The notes: a model not told the origin generated them from the sequence alone. A stretch of DNA of 64,000 nucleotides from Diadema setosum (GCF_964275005.1 NC_092699.1:17226901-17290900); one strand, 5' to 3'. Positions 24,801 to 37,449 are shown, counted from the stretch's first letter. Program-made: numbers and translations.

Positions 24801-26056
24801 AAAAAAAATAAATAAATAAATAAATAAGAAAATAAAAAATATATATATATATAAAAATATAAAAAAAATAAAAAATAAAAAAATAGAAACAGCATAATAC
24901 GCAATGAATGATTTATTAATAGACAAATTTCGGCAACGCGATAACGCCAGGTAACAGCAGTCTAAAGGCCGCCTCACACTGATTCTTGCGATACGATGGG
25001 ATGCATGTAGCATCGCAAGCATTCAGTACATCTTTACTACGTTAGATGAATGATACACGAACTCGACGCAACTTCACGAGCGTGGTATATCACTTTTTTT
25101 TTTTTTGCGCGACATCTGCACTCCCGTGCAGTGCGCGAAAAAAAAGTTGAATGCTACGTGACGCGTTTTGACCAATTACCATGCTTGAAATCCGCTAGCT
25201 ATTTTATAATTCCTGTTAACATTGTTTATCATATTATGGGCAGGTTACTTTGATGTAGCAATGAGCTGCGGCTCTTTTCTTCCAACACATCTTAATGAGA
25301 AGTGCCTTCCAGAAATGATACGACTCGTCAAGTCAGGTAAATGATTGTCATTATTATGTATCTCAGTCTCAGCACCTTGTCTGTTGGTCTGTCTCAGTTG
25401 GTTTACTCATGGCTGTATGTACATCATTCTGTATAATTATCATGACTGAAAATTAATTTCCCAACCCTTATCACAATTGAAATTCATCTCCTGTACCCCA
25501 AAGTGTAGTCGTAAACTATACTACCTACCTGTAATATCCAGTTATTGAACTGAACTTATTTCTCATATTTCACAACAAAAGTAAATACAGTAAAATCACT
25601 GGAGAAAAGTAATATCGAAATCATCAGATTACAATTGCAAATATAGAAAAGTAAAGCTTCAAAAGTAAAGGCGATGATAATAGAGCAGATTAGATAACAC
25701 ATGACTATTTTTAAGTGGGCCTACATGACGGAACCAAGGCATAGGTCCGTTTCGAATGAGAGTGTGAAATATGACAGAACCAACTATAAAAAGTAGTGCT
25801 TGTAAGTATAGACGGTTACTATTGTGATGATGGACTGTCTTAGTGCTGATGTTTTATCATTACAGGTGGGTTTATCATTATCACGACCAGGAAGTACATC
25901 TTTGATGGGGAGACGGGTGACATGAAACTGAAGCCAGGGCTCGCTAAGCTCGTTGAGGACGGACTTATTGAGAAAGTGCGGCACGAAGAGTCGTTGTACG
26001 AGAAAGATGGTGATGATCACGTGGTCGGCATAACCCTAATATACAGGGTAGTGTAG
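21807..26056 (+). CDS. METTL27: METTL27-like methyltransferase, copy A
   Basis: A small class I S-adenosylmethionine-dependent methyltransferase of the METTL27/WBSCR27 type. The natural substrate is not established for this family as far as I know. Coding exons are 21807-21914, 23366-23488, 23884-24022, 25244-25336 and 25866-26056, with intron phases 0, 0, 1, 1 and GT-AG borders throughout, giving 217 residues. Exon 1 carries VKQVYDEFASYYDE, the N-terminal helix typical of the family. Exon 2 carries motif I, ILDVGCGTGLVG, which binds SAM. Exon 3 has the acidic LYGVDLSSESLDVLRKKG strand that would contact the SAM ribose. Exon 4 has YFDVAMSCGSFLPTHL (motif II region), and exon 5 GGFIIITTRK and the C-terminus. 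The start is chosen because the same ATG context recurs in all three copies. A likely 5' UTR acceptor lies at 21712-21713. Intron 1 holds a family 1 MITE. Intron 3 (24023-25243) holds family 2/3 MITEs and another palindrome. The reading frame is intact, so it is probably functional. Confidence 0.92.
22050..22735. repeat. MITE family 1, degenerate copy in intron
   Basis: Left part AGAACACATCAGGGAAAATT and right part GAACGGATTGTCTAATTTTC match the arms of the palindrome at 20.59-21.16 kb. The middle differs. It lies wholly in intron 1 of copy A and explains much of that intron's extra length. Confidence 0.65.
24051..24440. repeat. MITE family 2 in intron 3 of copy A
   Basis: It begins TTAAAGGTATGGTATAATA and has inverted arms around about 24.25 kb (GATGGGACCCACC). 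The arms match 4.89-5.27 kb. It starts only about 30 bp after the exon 3 donor. Confidence 0.8.
24445..24580. repeat. MITE family 3 fragment, inverted
   Basis: GGGAGCAGTGATTTAAAAAA and the following bases are the reverse complement of the right end of the 6.08-6.83 kb element. It abuts the family 2 copy, so the two are nested or adjacent insertions. Confidence 0.65.
24584..24760. repeat. GC-rich palindromic element
   Basis: Inverted arms: AGAAATAGCGC and GTGCAGTCCACGCGAGGTTTC on the left return inverted at the right (GAAACCGAGCGTCCACTGCAC ... GCGCTATTTCTTT), with GTACGCAG near the centre. It is a third insertion in the same intron. A C-tract to A-tract junction and AT-rich DNA follow at 24.79-24.88 kb. 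Confidence 0.7.
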
Positions 26057-26086
26057 TGCCATATCTCGGTATATTTACTCATCGTT

Positions 26087-27014
26087 ATTAAACCTTTTAT
26101 TTAAGTTTCTTGGTGACAGTGACCAGAGCTGAAACACTCAGGAAATTCGAGTCGTCCTTACAGAGTATAGCTTCAAATCAAAGAAGCAGAACAGTGAGAG
26201 TTTCAACAAAATGGAAGAAGAAAAATGAAGATGATATAAGATTTCGTTGTTGACATGTTTTCCACAGGAAGATTTGTATTATGCAGACTGAATGAAGTGA
26301 CATCCCTCCGCTGATTTTGATGAGAATGCTGTAGGAGTGATGAGTCAGCTACTCGTAACATCCCTGACCCCAAATTTATCGTTGTAAAATCGTTAGGTCT
26401 CGAAGTGATATTATGAGATATACCTCTTCTTTAAAACCTAAATATATAGTGAATTTTTGCGCAGGATCGCTATTTCTTCTTGCTGTTGGTTAAAGCAGAT
26501 TTTACAAGTGTACATGACGTTAAAAGTTTGTCCATATACACTTTACAATGTATTCCCTTCAGGCAACGTGCACTCAGCTGTCCCGATGGGTGAATCCAAA
26601 TTCGACTTGTGATATCAAAATTAAAATTCATGGCACAAACAATTCAGAGGACTTTTTTTCTTCTCAGTGATAAAAGAAAAATGTTCTTCCATGTACCATA
26701 AAAATTATGTATATCACGAATTTAGTGTGTGACATAGAGGAAGCGAGAATGTCCCATCGTTATGGAGGGAAGTTAAATGGTATGGGCTTTCAGCGAGCAG
26801 ATATTACTTGTGTAAAACGCCATTTTAGATTCAAATTGATGTACATAAACAATGTGACCAAATGAAGCTTTGAGGTCGAAACCCCCTCTACAGTGTACCA
26901 ACAAAACCCACTTATTATGTGCATGTGACATTGCCAAGAGTTTATTCTACGGGATACCAGGGTCGTGTGATATACTTATCACAAGTGTATTATATTAAAT
27001 GTAAAGAAAATAAA
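26087..27014 (+). promoter_or_regulatory. METTL27: Copy A 3' UTR with polyadenylation signals
   Basis: A weak ATTAAA lies 31 bp after the stop and a canonical AATAAA lies at 27009-27014. The DNA between is collinear with the region after copy B (for example TTTTAGATTCAAATTGATGT and CCAACAAAACCCACT), so the long 3' UTR was duplicated with the gene. Which site is used cannot be told from sequence. Confidence 0.5.
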
Positions 27015-27533
27015 ATCAACGAATATAATTCCAGTCTTTTGTGTAATTTGCTATCTGTAGAAATGAATTTGTTCAGTGGGGTATTGCGATATATAGATGG
27101 AAGATGCCCACATTGTCGTATGGATGTAGATATTTGATTAGCTTTTATTGAATTTGATTTAAATACATGTAGATACAATGTATTTAGGTTTTTGTGGTAA
27201 AAAAAAAACGTACTTAGAGAATTTGGCACTTTCCATGTACAAAACAAAGACAACATTTTCGTATTTTCAGTAATTTGACATAATATACACAGAATAAAAC
27301 ATTATACAATATACACAGTATTGCTGGCATTATATTTTTACATTGCATTTGCAATTTTTAATTCAATCTTCAATACATTGGGTGATATTAAGTTTGATGC
27401 TGGTACTGGTGCTATCTATTAACCATTATGTTAAATCGAGCACCAACATCGACGGTCATATTCACGCAAGTAATTTACGGATCCAGTTGGCCCATTTTCA
27501 TTTCTCTCTGATAACATTTTCTGGTCAAATCTG

Positions 27534-27692
27534 GACCCCATTTCATAAAAGATGTTAGGATAGCAACTCTTGCTGGAATGGCAACTTCCAGTAGCAACAG
27601 CCAATCAGGAAGCTGGATTCTTGTCGTTGTCATGACAATTGTCATTCCAGCAAGAGTTGCTATCATATCAACTTTTTATGAAATGAGGCCCT
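27534..27692. repeat. Palindromic MITE with ATTTCATAAAA ends
   Basis: Left end GACCCCATTTCATAAAAGAT and AGCAACTCTTGCTGGAATGG are inverted at the right (CATTCCAGCAAGAGTTGCTA ... TTTTTATGAAATGAGGCCCT). It is a compact hairpin element. Similar ends occur in MITEs of other marine invertebrates. Confidence 0.85.
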
Positions 27693-29338
27693 GGTCAGAC
27701 CATCACAGATGCACTAAAAACAAATAAACAAACAAATAAATAAACAAACAAACAGCTACACTGTACATGTATTTCCCCGCATACAACATTTGGCAGTAAT
27801 TTCAGGAAAATTGTGTGGCCCTTTGAACATAATGCTCTAGCGTAAATTCAAAGACCTAATTGTGCTTTTAACTTTGTGGACACCAATACATTGATGATCA
27901 GCACTTACTGCCATTTCTCAAAATATGGCACCTATCTAGTATGACAAGAATCGTTGAATTTGTCAATAATAGTACAGGTATGATTCGTGTGTGTATGTGT
28001 GTGTATGTCTGTCTGTCCGTCTGTGTCTGTGTGTGTCTGTGGCTGTGTGATTGTGTGTGTGTTTGTGTGTGTCTGCTGCTCCATTGGTGAGAACATTATC
28101 ATTGACTTGAACGAGCACAATGTACCTGGCTGCATTGATTCAATGGTTTCATCAAAAACCTCTTGTGTGCGTCTCTCTTTCCCGTTATAGTCCTTCTCTT
28201 GGTACAAAACAATTTTTTATTTGCATAGTCAGGCACTCTCAGTCACGCGAAACAAACATTTTGCAGCGTCGTAAACGTGAAACTAACGATCGAATTCCCT
28301 TACCCAGTAGCCAGTAACTACAGTATGAAGTTCGCACTAAGCATTGTAACTTTGCCTGTCTGTTTGTGAGGGCAGCTGCAGTCTTGGCTCATGTATAGTA
28401 AGGGTACTAGGTCTCGCGCAGGGACCTAATGATCGCGCATAGCGTAACTGCGTATAGCAAGCGATATTACGCGTAGGACTAAGCGCGAAATTTGCCGATA
28501 AGCCCATGGAATAAACATACCTGACTTACCGCCCAACATGAGAAGGAAGCAGGTAAGAAATTTTGATTTCCAACAAATTTTCCACTAAATTTCCAATTTT
28601 TTACCTTGTACAAACCTACCTTCCCTTAAAATCTGTTCTAAGGATGTTGTAGCCTAGACGTGTCGTCTCGCTTGTCTCGTTCGTAGTCGATAGAATTCGT
28701 AATTTGTTCGATCGATCGTTTACCACGTGACGTCATCATACACACGAACAATGTATGCTGCCAGCTACGCTGAAATACTGTTAATAAATGTTGTTTTAAG
28801 TCAAATTTTAACACAACGATTATGATATTACAAAGGAATAAATATTTCAGTCTATCGAAGTTGAAGTGTGATTTCAATTCAAATTTGCTTGTGATTTCTT
28901 GCGCTAACTTGTGATATATTTGTGACAGGGGAGGGCCATATGATACTGAAGAAAACAAATTAGATGAGAGTGTGACAAATGGGTGACGAAAATGAGAGGG
29001 TGACGAATGGGTAAGCACACACACAAACACGCACACACACACACACAAAATATATGTTCATATTTTACTTTTTTCCATTTCATATTACGTGTATATTATT
29101 GGTTAAAGTGATTAGAAATATTGTAAGAAAACTTTATAAATGAAAATCATTAACGATTATGAAAATATCAATGATAAAAATAATGATAATAAGAATGATA
29201 AAATGATGGTGGTGGAAGTGATAGTAATAATAATGAAAATGATAATGATGATTATGATGATCGATGATGGTGGTGGTGATAATAGTAATAATGATAATAA
29301 TAATAACAATAATAATAATAAGAAGAAGAACACATATG

Positions 29339-29393
<55 letters not shown>

Positions 29394-29881
29394 ATATAAT
29401 GATAATAACAACAATATACGCAAGTTAGGTAAAACTGCTGTTGCTTATAACAGGGACAAATTTAATATCAAGTGAAAAAATATTCTACGAAAGCCGGAGC
29501 ACGTTACAGCCGCAGAGGGGCAGACACTTTCACACATGAAACTACAGAGGGCAGCTGCGCGATCTTTACATACCCCGAGAAATTGAACGCATAAAAAAAA
29601 GTCCGACATACAAACGGCGACAGCGCACTACTCCGTCATCGTATCATCAGGAGATTCTGGGAGGTGATTTTTCTGCATTTTCGTGATATTCATTGAGAAA
29701 TTCAGGTACGATTATGGAATAACTTCTATTATAAGAGCATTTCAAATTTTCGTGCGCGATATCTAGACCCCTCAACCATACATAAATTATTGTACCTCAT
29801 GCACGTCTTACCTAGTCGAGAGTCTTCATAAGTTTGCACATAGGCTTACATGGGAAAAACAAAAAGCCTCAAAGACTGACC
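27693..29881. other. Spacer between methyltransferase copies A and B
   Basis: Contains CAAA and GT microsatellites (27.72-27.75 and 27.99-28.07 kb) and a long AAT/AAC-type repeat at about 29.27-29.40 kb. A modestly CpG-rich stretch lies at 29.49-29.70 kb, ending in TTCAG followed by GTACGA. That last stretch could be a non-coding first exon and promoter for copy B (donor at 29706), which is an inference from position and composition only. Confidence 0.4.
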
Positions 29882-32800
29882 ATGACTGATGAGTGGAAAT
29901 TGAAGAGATTAATCACGCCACATACGCTGAAGGATCAGGCGGAGGTGAAACAGCTTTACGATGAGTCTGCCTGTTACTATGATGAGGTAATCTAGCTGGA
30001 TATTGGCTCTTTGCAAATGATATGTCGGGTACATTTTAGTTGGAAGTTGGAGTTGGAAGTTGGAAGATTTTAGTGCATTTTATCCAGGTTCTGCACACTA
30101 TTTAAATTATGCCATATTATGTAGGCCTACTTCTGAATCTTTGATCAGAGATTTCGGGGCTTGCGTACACAAGTTTCGATAGATTTTGCCAAGCAGGCCC
30201 TATCGACAATTTCCAGGCATTTCACCATATATAAAGCGTTTGATTTGTACTGTATGATAAGTCCACCGCGCATCACCTTCACAACTTGAGCTCTATCACA
30301 TGAGGCACTATACATACCTATTGTAAAAATGGTTCAAATGTTTTATCAGAATTGTGTCTATGCCATCTTTGTATGTTTTACAAGCAAGCATAGCTCACTC
30401 ACAATATCAGAATTTTGGTCTTCCACAGCCTAAGAATAGTTTAACCAATAATAGAAATACACCATGAAACACAGACCATTATTGTTGTCACCAAAACCAG
30501 AGTAAAATTTTAAATCTACGTTGATGTTACCTGCATATAGAATATGAATAATGTAGGCCTATTGGGGATAAAGATGTGATAATGAGTTACAAATAGGTCT
30601 ATTGAGATTGCCAAAAGTGAGTCGTTTTCCTACATTTAATTAGGAAATCCATTCCAAATTCTATAGAAAGAGAACAAATCCCTACAGAACGTTTCAAAAA
30701 TAACAAAAATCGGATAGGAAATGAGGAAGACATTTTGAAATTTCACAATTTTTTCAGAAAGCATAAATTTTATTGACCGACCAGTCCTTATAAATATTGA
30801 AATGAACGAGTTGATGATTTCATACCCTCACAATTTTTCATGAATGTAATATACGAAATTCAGAACAATTGTTATCATTAGCTAATAAGGTAAAAGCATA
30901 TTCCCTTACCAAAATTATTATCAGAGTTAACATTTGCTCTTTTATTTTGGGTGGTTCTGAGGCAAGTTTTATATTTATACAGCTAAAATACATGTATGTG
31001 ATTTTTGTCATTTCTGTATGAAATGAATTAGAAATTGTAAGAGCATGGCATCATGAACTTGCTGATTTGAATCATTACCGTAACGACTGGTCAAGAGGTG
31101 TTTTCCGAAAATTTTGAAATTTCAACATTGTCATAACTGCCTTATATCTTTTCAGATTTTGATCATTTTTGCACTGTTCTGCTGGGCATTTTTTCTCTGT
31201 CCAATAAAATTGAAAAAAAATATTGAAGTGAATTTCTTCTTTAAAGTGGAATATTCTGTGCGATGATTTTGAAGTACAATACATTTCATTTGAATTTCAT
31301 TTTTATTTTTATGTTGCGGATCACAACTCACCTATGCAGGTTGCACTCTCTGCAGACTATGTAGGACCTGCCTTCACAGCGGAAGTAGTAGCCAAGATGG
31401 AACCCAACCAGGATGCACGGATACTCGACGTGGGCTGTGGCACCGGACTTGTGGGAGATGGGGTATGAAAATTTATCCCACTTTTACGCACACTGGTTGT
31501 TTTAATTACCTTTTCCTGACCATGCAACTCTCCACATAGGTATATCACTGATTTATATAATGAAAACACCACCCCTAGATTGAGTGTTAATGATATAATT
31601 GAGCCAGCAGGAGAAAGCTTACAAAAAATACGCAGTGCACAGATTTACATTGTTCTCATGAAGCTGTAATAGCATACCATAATACACTTAATGTTTTGCC
31701 ATGATAAGTTGTCGTCTATGTCATCTCCTAGGAATTAAGTACCTGTTCTATCATTCTATCTTGTCTGTTTGTATGATGATATTCTTATTTGCTTCCACAT
31801 GCCTACGTTAATGATTATAAACTACATTTTTGCTTTAAACATTATAATTGTTTTTTTTTTTAAGCATTACACCATTTCAAAGCAGCAAATAAATTATTTT
31901 CAACCTCCTGTAAATTTCCAGACGGAAAAATGAAATATACTCAAATCATCCTCAAATAATAGAAAATTAAATAATCTGTGGATTACGGCAAATCGTTGAT
32001 ATGATTTAAGAGCAGAGTGTGTCCAAATCTTAATGATTCCTGTAGAACGCCACGTGTAATAGGCATTTGTGCAGATTTATATTGCATTTCCATAACATAC
32101 AAATACGTACATACTCGAGCTGGATTCTTGCTCGAGTATGTACGCCCATGATTTCTTTTATCATGACTACTACTAAAACACTGATCAATTCTGTACTTAT
32201 TTACGTCGATGTAGGGCAATTTGTCAATCAGTTGCAATGAAAGAAGGGAAGAATTTCATGAATTTGAATACAAATTGTAATCGGTTTGATAAACAACTGA
32301 GCATCTCTTTTAATACATACAACATAGACTCATCATATCATTTGCCATACAACCTCCTATGCTCCGGCTCACCATTCTTTTTTTTTTTCTCCAAACAATG
32401 ATTTCCTGTGACATAGTGTTCAATCCAACCGTTTCCACCATCCGTGACTCAAGAAATTGACAGTAATATGGATGAATCGATTATGTTGTGCAACTACTGT
32501 ATGACCGTCCATTTGCAGCTCATCTTAATCGTAGGGCGACTGTTATGTTTTTTATATGAAAAGTCACAAATGATATGAAGTCAATCCCAAAATGTAGATC
32601 TGCAACGTTGGCTTGAGCTGCAACTTTAAGATATTTAAATCATCATGACTATTGTTTATCTAAGTTTTGCGTCACGGGTAAGAGAGAATGACCACGTGAT
32701 TTGAGCAGTAAACATACGCATTATATTCTGTTTACAATCATTGACACAATGTCTCGCGAAGACACTATTGTGAAATGTAGTATCGGTAGTCCCTATTATT

Positions 32801-34441
32801 GTTTTAAGAGCTTTTTTTTTTTTTAAATTCCGCCGCCCTACTGGGATACTCATTTTTCTACATCAATATTCATCTAAACACATGATACATCATAATATTT
32901 TAAACAAGGCACTTTGAAAAATATGCAATGAAATATCGTGACTCAGACCATCATATCATCTATATCAAGAAAACAGGTGTCTGAACAGACACCGTTTTTT
33001 CCGAAGCACTTGCAGCTTATGATTATTTCTTGCAATAATATTTTGTTTTAAGATTAATTAGCATTAATTAACAATGTGCACTCAAACACTCGTACATTTG
33101 CAGTCTCTCTTCCAGTATGGTGCACGATTTGTCTCGATATTTACAGATCGTCATTTTCTCTCCTTTGATATACAGCTGCACAAGGCAGGCTACAGAAATC
33201 TGTATGGTGTAGATCTATCAAGTGAAAGCCTTGATGTCCTACGAAAGAAGGGAACATACTGTGACCTAACAGAAGCCAGCTTTGGTCCTCTTAATTCTCT
33301 CAATTTCACAGATGGTAAGTGATACCAACTTGACTGGATAATCAAAGTGAAATGCTGCTTATTTTACCCGTACTATATACGGGAACCTGGTGGTCCGTGT
33401 ATTAACCTTATGGGGATTTTAGAATTCAGTCTGGAACGGGTTTAACTGCATCCCACTATCAGACCCCCCCCCCCCTCCTCCCAAGGGGGCTCTTTAGTAC
33501 TCTCTTGGATTTTGTGTCTGTTTCGCTCATGTGTTTGTTTGTTTGTTTTTGTGAAGGGAGATATTTTAAGTTAAAGTATTGTTTGTTGTGTCCAACACGC
33601 TTGCCTATAGGTAGGCCTATATGTGGAGATATAAGCCTCTTTCTTAACGTTATGTATCAGGACATTTCGTGTTCACACTGTAACGCCTTTTCATGGACTG
33701 GACAGGTTACTTTGATGTAGCAATGAGCAGCGGTTCTTTTCTTCCAACACATCTTAATGAGAAGTGCCTTCCGGAAATTATACGACTCGTCAAGTCAGGT
33801 AAAATAATGATTGCCATTATTATATCTTTGTATTTGATATTCCGGCAGTCCGGAATTAAGGAAACATATCAATCAATTTCTAATCTTAACTTAGCTACCC
33901 GATCGGGCATGATCAGGCCACCAATTTTAATTTTTTAATTTAATTTTTTTTTTTATTTGGTGGACCGACATGTTCTTTTAATAGTGGCCCAGGACCACCA
34001 GCCCGCTGTCAGCGTTGAGCCCTGTTGAATATTTCAGTCTGAGCTTATTTCCTGTAGTAGGTTTGCCCCATTTGCTTTTCTCCATCAATGTAGATCGTAA
34101 GCAAAATACCTGAAATATTCAGTTTCCATGAAACCCTTCTTAAATTCAAAATCGATCTCCCGTGCCCAAAAGTTTAGTCTTATACCACCTAGCTCTAATA
34201 TTGAGGAGCTGGTCTTTCTCATTGCTAATGTTTTACCATTGCAGGTGGGTTTATCATCATCACGACCCGGAAGTCCATATTTGATGGGGAGATGGGTGAC
34301 ATGAAACTGAAGCCAGGGCTCGCTAAGCTCGTTGAGGACGGACTTATTGAGAAAGTGCGGCACGAAGAGTCGTTGTACTTGAAAGATCCTGCTCGTGATA
34401 ATCACGAGATAGGCATAACCCTTGTATACAAGGTATTGTAG
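29882..34441 (+). CDS. METTL27: METTL27-like methyltransferase, copy B
   Basis: Second tandem copy. Exons are 29882-29986, 31340-31462, 33176-33314, 33706-33798 and 34245-34441, with phases 0, 0, 1, 1, giving 218 residues. All family motifs are present: ILDVGCGTGLVG in exon 2, LYGVDLSSESL in exon 3, YFDVAMSSGSFLPTHL in exon 4, GGFIIITTRKSIFDG in exon 5. Exon 3 differs from copy A at only three of 139 bases. Exon 1 is much more diverged (MTDEWKLKRLITPHTLK, then LYDESACYYDE). The C-terminus is two codons longer around LKDPARDNHEIG where A and C have EKDGDDHVVG. The gene is intact, with no stop or frame break. The introns keep homology to copy A but lack its intron 3 insertions. Intron 1 carries its own palindrome at about 30.64-31.25 kb. 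Confidence 0.92.
30636..31248. repeat. Palindromic MITE in intron 1 of copy B
   Basis: The arms include TTTTGAAATTTCACAATTTT and GACCGACCAGTCCTTA on the left, with inverse-like partners AATTTTGAAATTTC and CGTAACGACTGGTCAAGAGG on the right. The match is imperfect but ordered. It is absent from the corresponding intron of copy A, so insertion followed the duplication or was lost in A. Confidence 0.5.
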
Positions 34442-34473
34442 TGCCATATCACACAAGGTGTACTCATCAGTAT

Positions 34474-35452
34474 AATAAACCTCTGATTTTAGCTTCTTGG
34501 TGACAGTAACCAGAAAACACTCGGGAAAATTTTACTGATGGATAAAATGTACTCCACACTACTCAACCTCAACCTTACTGAGTAGAGTCAAATCAAACAA
34601 GCAGAACAGAGTTTCACCAAAATGGAAGAGGAAAAATGGAGATGGTATAAGATATAGTTCTTGACACGTTTTCCATAGGATGATTGTGATGACTGTGACA
34701 TCTCTCCGATCATTTTGTTAATAATGCTACAACGTTGTAGTACATTGTATACGACCAAGTGATGATTTAGCTACACCTACAACTTTTATCGTTGTAAAGT
34801 CAATAGGTCTCAAAATGAGATATACCTCTTCTTGAATATCTAAATATATAGTGAGGTGGTTTTTGTTTGTTTGTTTTGTTTTGTTTTGTTTTTGTTTTTT
34901 GTCTTTGGGCACAGGATCGCTGTTGTTGCTATTGTTTAATTCAGATTCATTAAGTGTACATAACGTTAAAAAGTTTGTCCATATACGGACTGTACCTTCA
35001 GCCTACGTACACTCAACGTGCACTCACATTGTCATGTCCCATTGTCCCCTTGCGATCTAAAAACTCGAATTCATTATACGAACAATTGAGGGGCTTCTTC
35101 TGTTTTTCTTTCCATTGATGAAAGAAAAACTATCTCCATTATGAGATTTGCTTTTATTCTTTTTAATTTCATGAATTAAGTTTGTGATACATTGTATCTA
35201 AATAACAATAAAACCCTATCATGGAGAGAAATGAATTTGTTGGGGCCTTCAACGAGAAAAAAAATATCAATAATGAAAAAAGGCATTTTAGATTCAAATT
35301 GATGTCTATAAACAATGTAACCGATTGAAGCTCGGAGAAGACGACCCCTTTACAACATACCAACAAAACCCACTATGCTTGTGAATTTAGCAAGAGTTTA
35401 TTTCATGGGATGCCAGGGTCATATGATGTATGATTATTACATCGTAAATAAA
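34474..35452 (+). promoter_or_regulatory. METTL27: Copy B 3' UTR with polyadenylation signals
   Basis: AATAAA at 34474-34479, close to the stop, and a second AATAAA at 35447-35452 that corresponds in position to the distal signal of copy A. The intervening DNA is recognisably paralogous to 26.1-27.15 kb. Confidence 0.55.
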
Positions 35453-35599
35453 GTCAAATAATTTGATTCCAAACTTTTGTGTAATTTAGTCTGTGTTTAA
35501 TAGGGTGTTGTGGTATAGATGGAAGACACTGGCGGAAGAAGATATTTTAAGACTTTGTATTGAATTTGACTTTGATTTTTTTTTGTTATATAGTGTGAA

Positions 35600-36268
35600 A
35601 TAGTCAATTCGTCAATTCGTTTATTCATCTCATTTTCGGATAAAACAATACAACAGTATTGGATTTTACAATACACAAAAGGATAATCAATCATTTACAT
35701 GTAACAGTGAAAATGAAAAAGGAGAACTTGAATAAAGCCAAAAAGGCCTTGTGAAGTAAGTTCCCTTACGAGTATGCACAAAATAATTGATTTTTAAGGT
35801 ACAAAGTGTAGACATGGACAGAAAACCAACAAACACAACAAAACATAACATAACAAAACAAAACAAAAACATAAGACAAATGATATGATAGATTGACTAT
35901 GTGTGATTTGCTAGAAGGTATATTTTCAAAAATTTCTTAAATGAGGACAGGCTATTGCGTGAAAAAATATCTCTAGGAATTGAATACCAGATTAACGGAA
36001 ATTGGTGACGTACGGAGTTTGAAACCAGATTTGTTTTTACTACCCACATATGAAATCTATTGCAATTTCGTGTATTGTATTTATGAATTTCATTATTAGT
36101 TGAAAACATACATGAAATATTATGAGGTAACATATCTTTGAAATGATAAAATCCCCAAACAGCGGTATTATAAGTATACAAATCAAATATATTTAGTGGA
36201 GCGGCATAGCTCGAAAAATTAGAGGAATTGTGCATTTTATGATAAAAGCACCAAATTTCACACACATG
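35600..36268 (-). mobile_element. LINE 3' fragment (CR1/Jockey-type)
   Basis: On the minus strand 36265-35897 encodes an RT C-terminal segment: IFDLYTYNTAVWGFYHFKD, IHKYNTRNCNRFH, LIWYSIPRDIFS, then SFKKFLKIYLL. This is the same module as in the 3.1-4.1 kb element, in a different copy. The 3' UTR runs to about 35.6 kb and ends in short repeats of AATTGACG type. The element is 5'-truncated, and the upstream side runs into a fold-back repeat. Confidence 0.75.
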
Positions 36269-37390
36269 TTGACAATTACATTTGAAAAAAATTCAGATAT
36301 TGGGCCATTGTAAATAGCGCCCTCAACGGCCATGGCAGCCATTTTTCAAAATGGCCGCCATAAATGCTATTTTTCGCAAAAAATGAAAAAATTCAGAAGG
36401 GAAAATCAGTAAGATTTTGCAAACGAGTGGGAAATAACATTCAAAATAAATTCAGATATCGGGCCATCGTAAATAGCGCCCTCAACGGCCATAGCAGCCA
36501 TTTTTTCAAAATGTCCGCCATAGATAAATGCCATTTTTCGTAAAAATTTACAAATATCAGAAGGGAAAATCAATAAGATTTTGCAAACGAGTGGGATATA
36601 ACATTTAAAATAAATTTAGATATTGGGCCATCGCAAATTGCGCCCCCTAACAGTCATGGCAGCCATTTTTTTTTTTTTCAAAATGGTCACCATAAATGCC
36701 ATTTTTCGCAAAAAATTAAAATTTCAGAAGGGAAAATCAATAAGATTTTGCGAACGAGTGGGAAATAAAATTCAAAATAAATTTAGATGTTGGGCCATCG
36801 CAATTAAGTTGCCCCCTCAACGCCAATGGCGGCCATGTTTAAAATTGGCTGCCATGAATACCACCTTTTTCTCTGAATTTACTAATTCCAGAAGAAAAAG
36901 GTCAGTAAATTCTTGCGCCTATGTATTACATTATTGTAAATAGCGCCCTCAATGGCCATTGCAGCCATTTCCTGATTTCACAAAAGGAAAAGTCAAGATT
37001 TTGCACACAATTTGAAAATTATATTTGAAATAAATATTTGTATTAGATTATTATAATACTGCCCTCAACGGCAATGGCCGCCATATTCCAAAATGGCTGC
37101 CATTGTCATAATCATTTTGTTTTCAAAAATGGTAATTTCAGAAAGAAAACTTTAAAAAATGTGTACATAAATTGAAAATCATGTTTAAAATCAAACAATA
37201 TGTGACCCGCTACAACAAAAAGATCCTCAAAAAATTTTGAAAAATGGCTGTCATGGACGTTGATGGCGCTATTTACGATGGCCCAATATCTAAATTTAAT
37301 CTGAACGTGATTGTCAACCTGTGTACGAAATTTGGTGCTTTTATTACAAAATGCACAATTGTTCGGTTATGCCGCTCCACTACATCGATC
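36190..37390. repeat. Fold-back element with degenerate tandem repeat core
   Basis: The ends are inverted copies: TAGTGGAGCGGCATAGC near 36.19 kb and its reverse complement near 37.37 kb, continuing through GCACCAAATTTC on the left and GAAATTTGGTGCTTTTAT on the right. Between them are about six diverged units of about 120-170 bp beginning near GCGCCCTCAACGGCCATGG (36317, 36476, 36640, 36811, 36943, 37061). Each holds hairpin-prone GGCAGCCATTTT...AAAATGGCCGCC. No protein is encoded. It overlaps the edge of the LINE fragment, so the exact left border is uncertain. Confidence 0.75.
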
Positions 37391-37449
37391 ATCAAAGGCA
37401 CAAGTGCACCTGTGGAATTGTGCATCTGTGCATCAATAGAAATCTGACA

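Noticed and set aside
29140-29475. Asn-rich frame and its Leu-rich antisense
   Set aside because: Produced by AAT/AAC repeats; no coding evidence.
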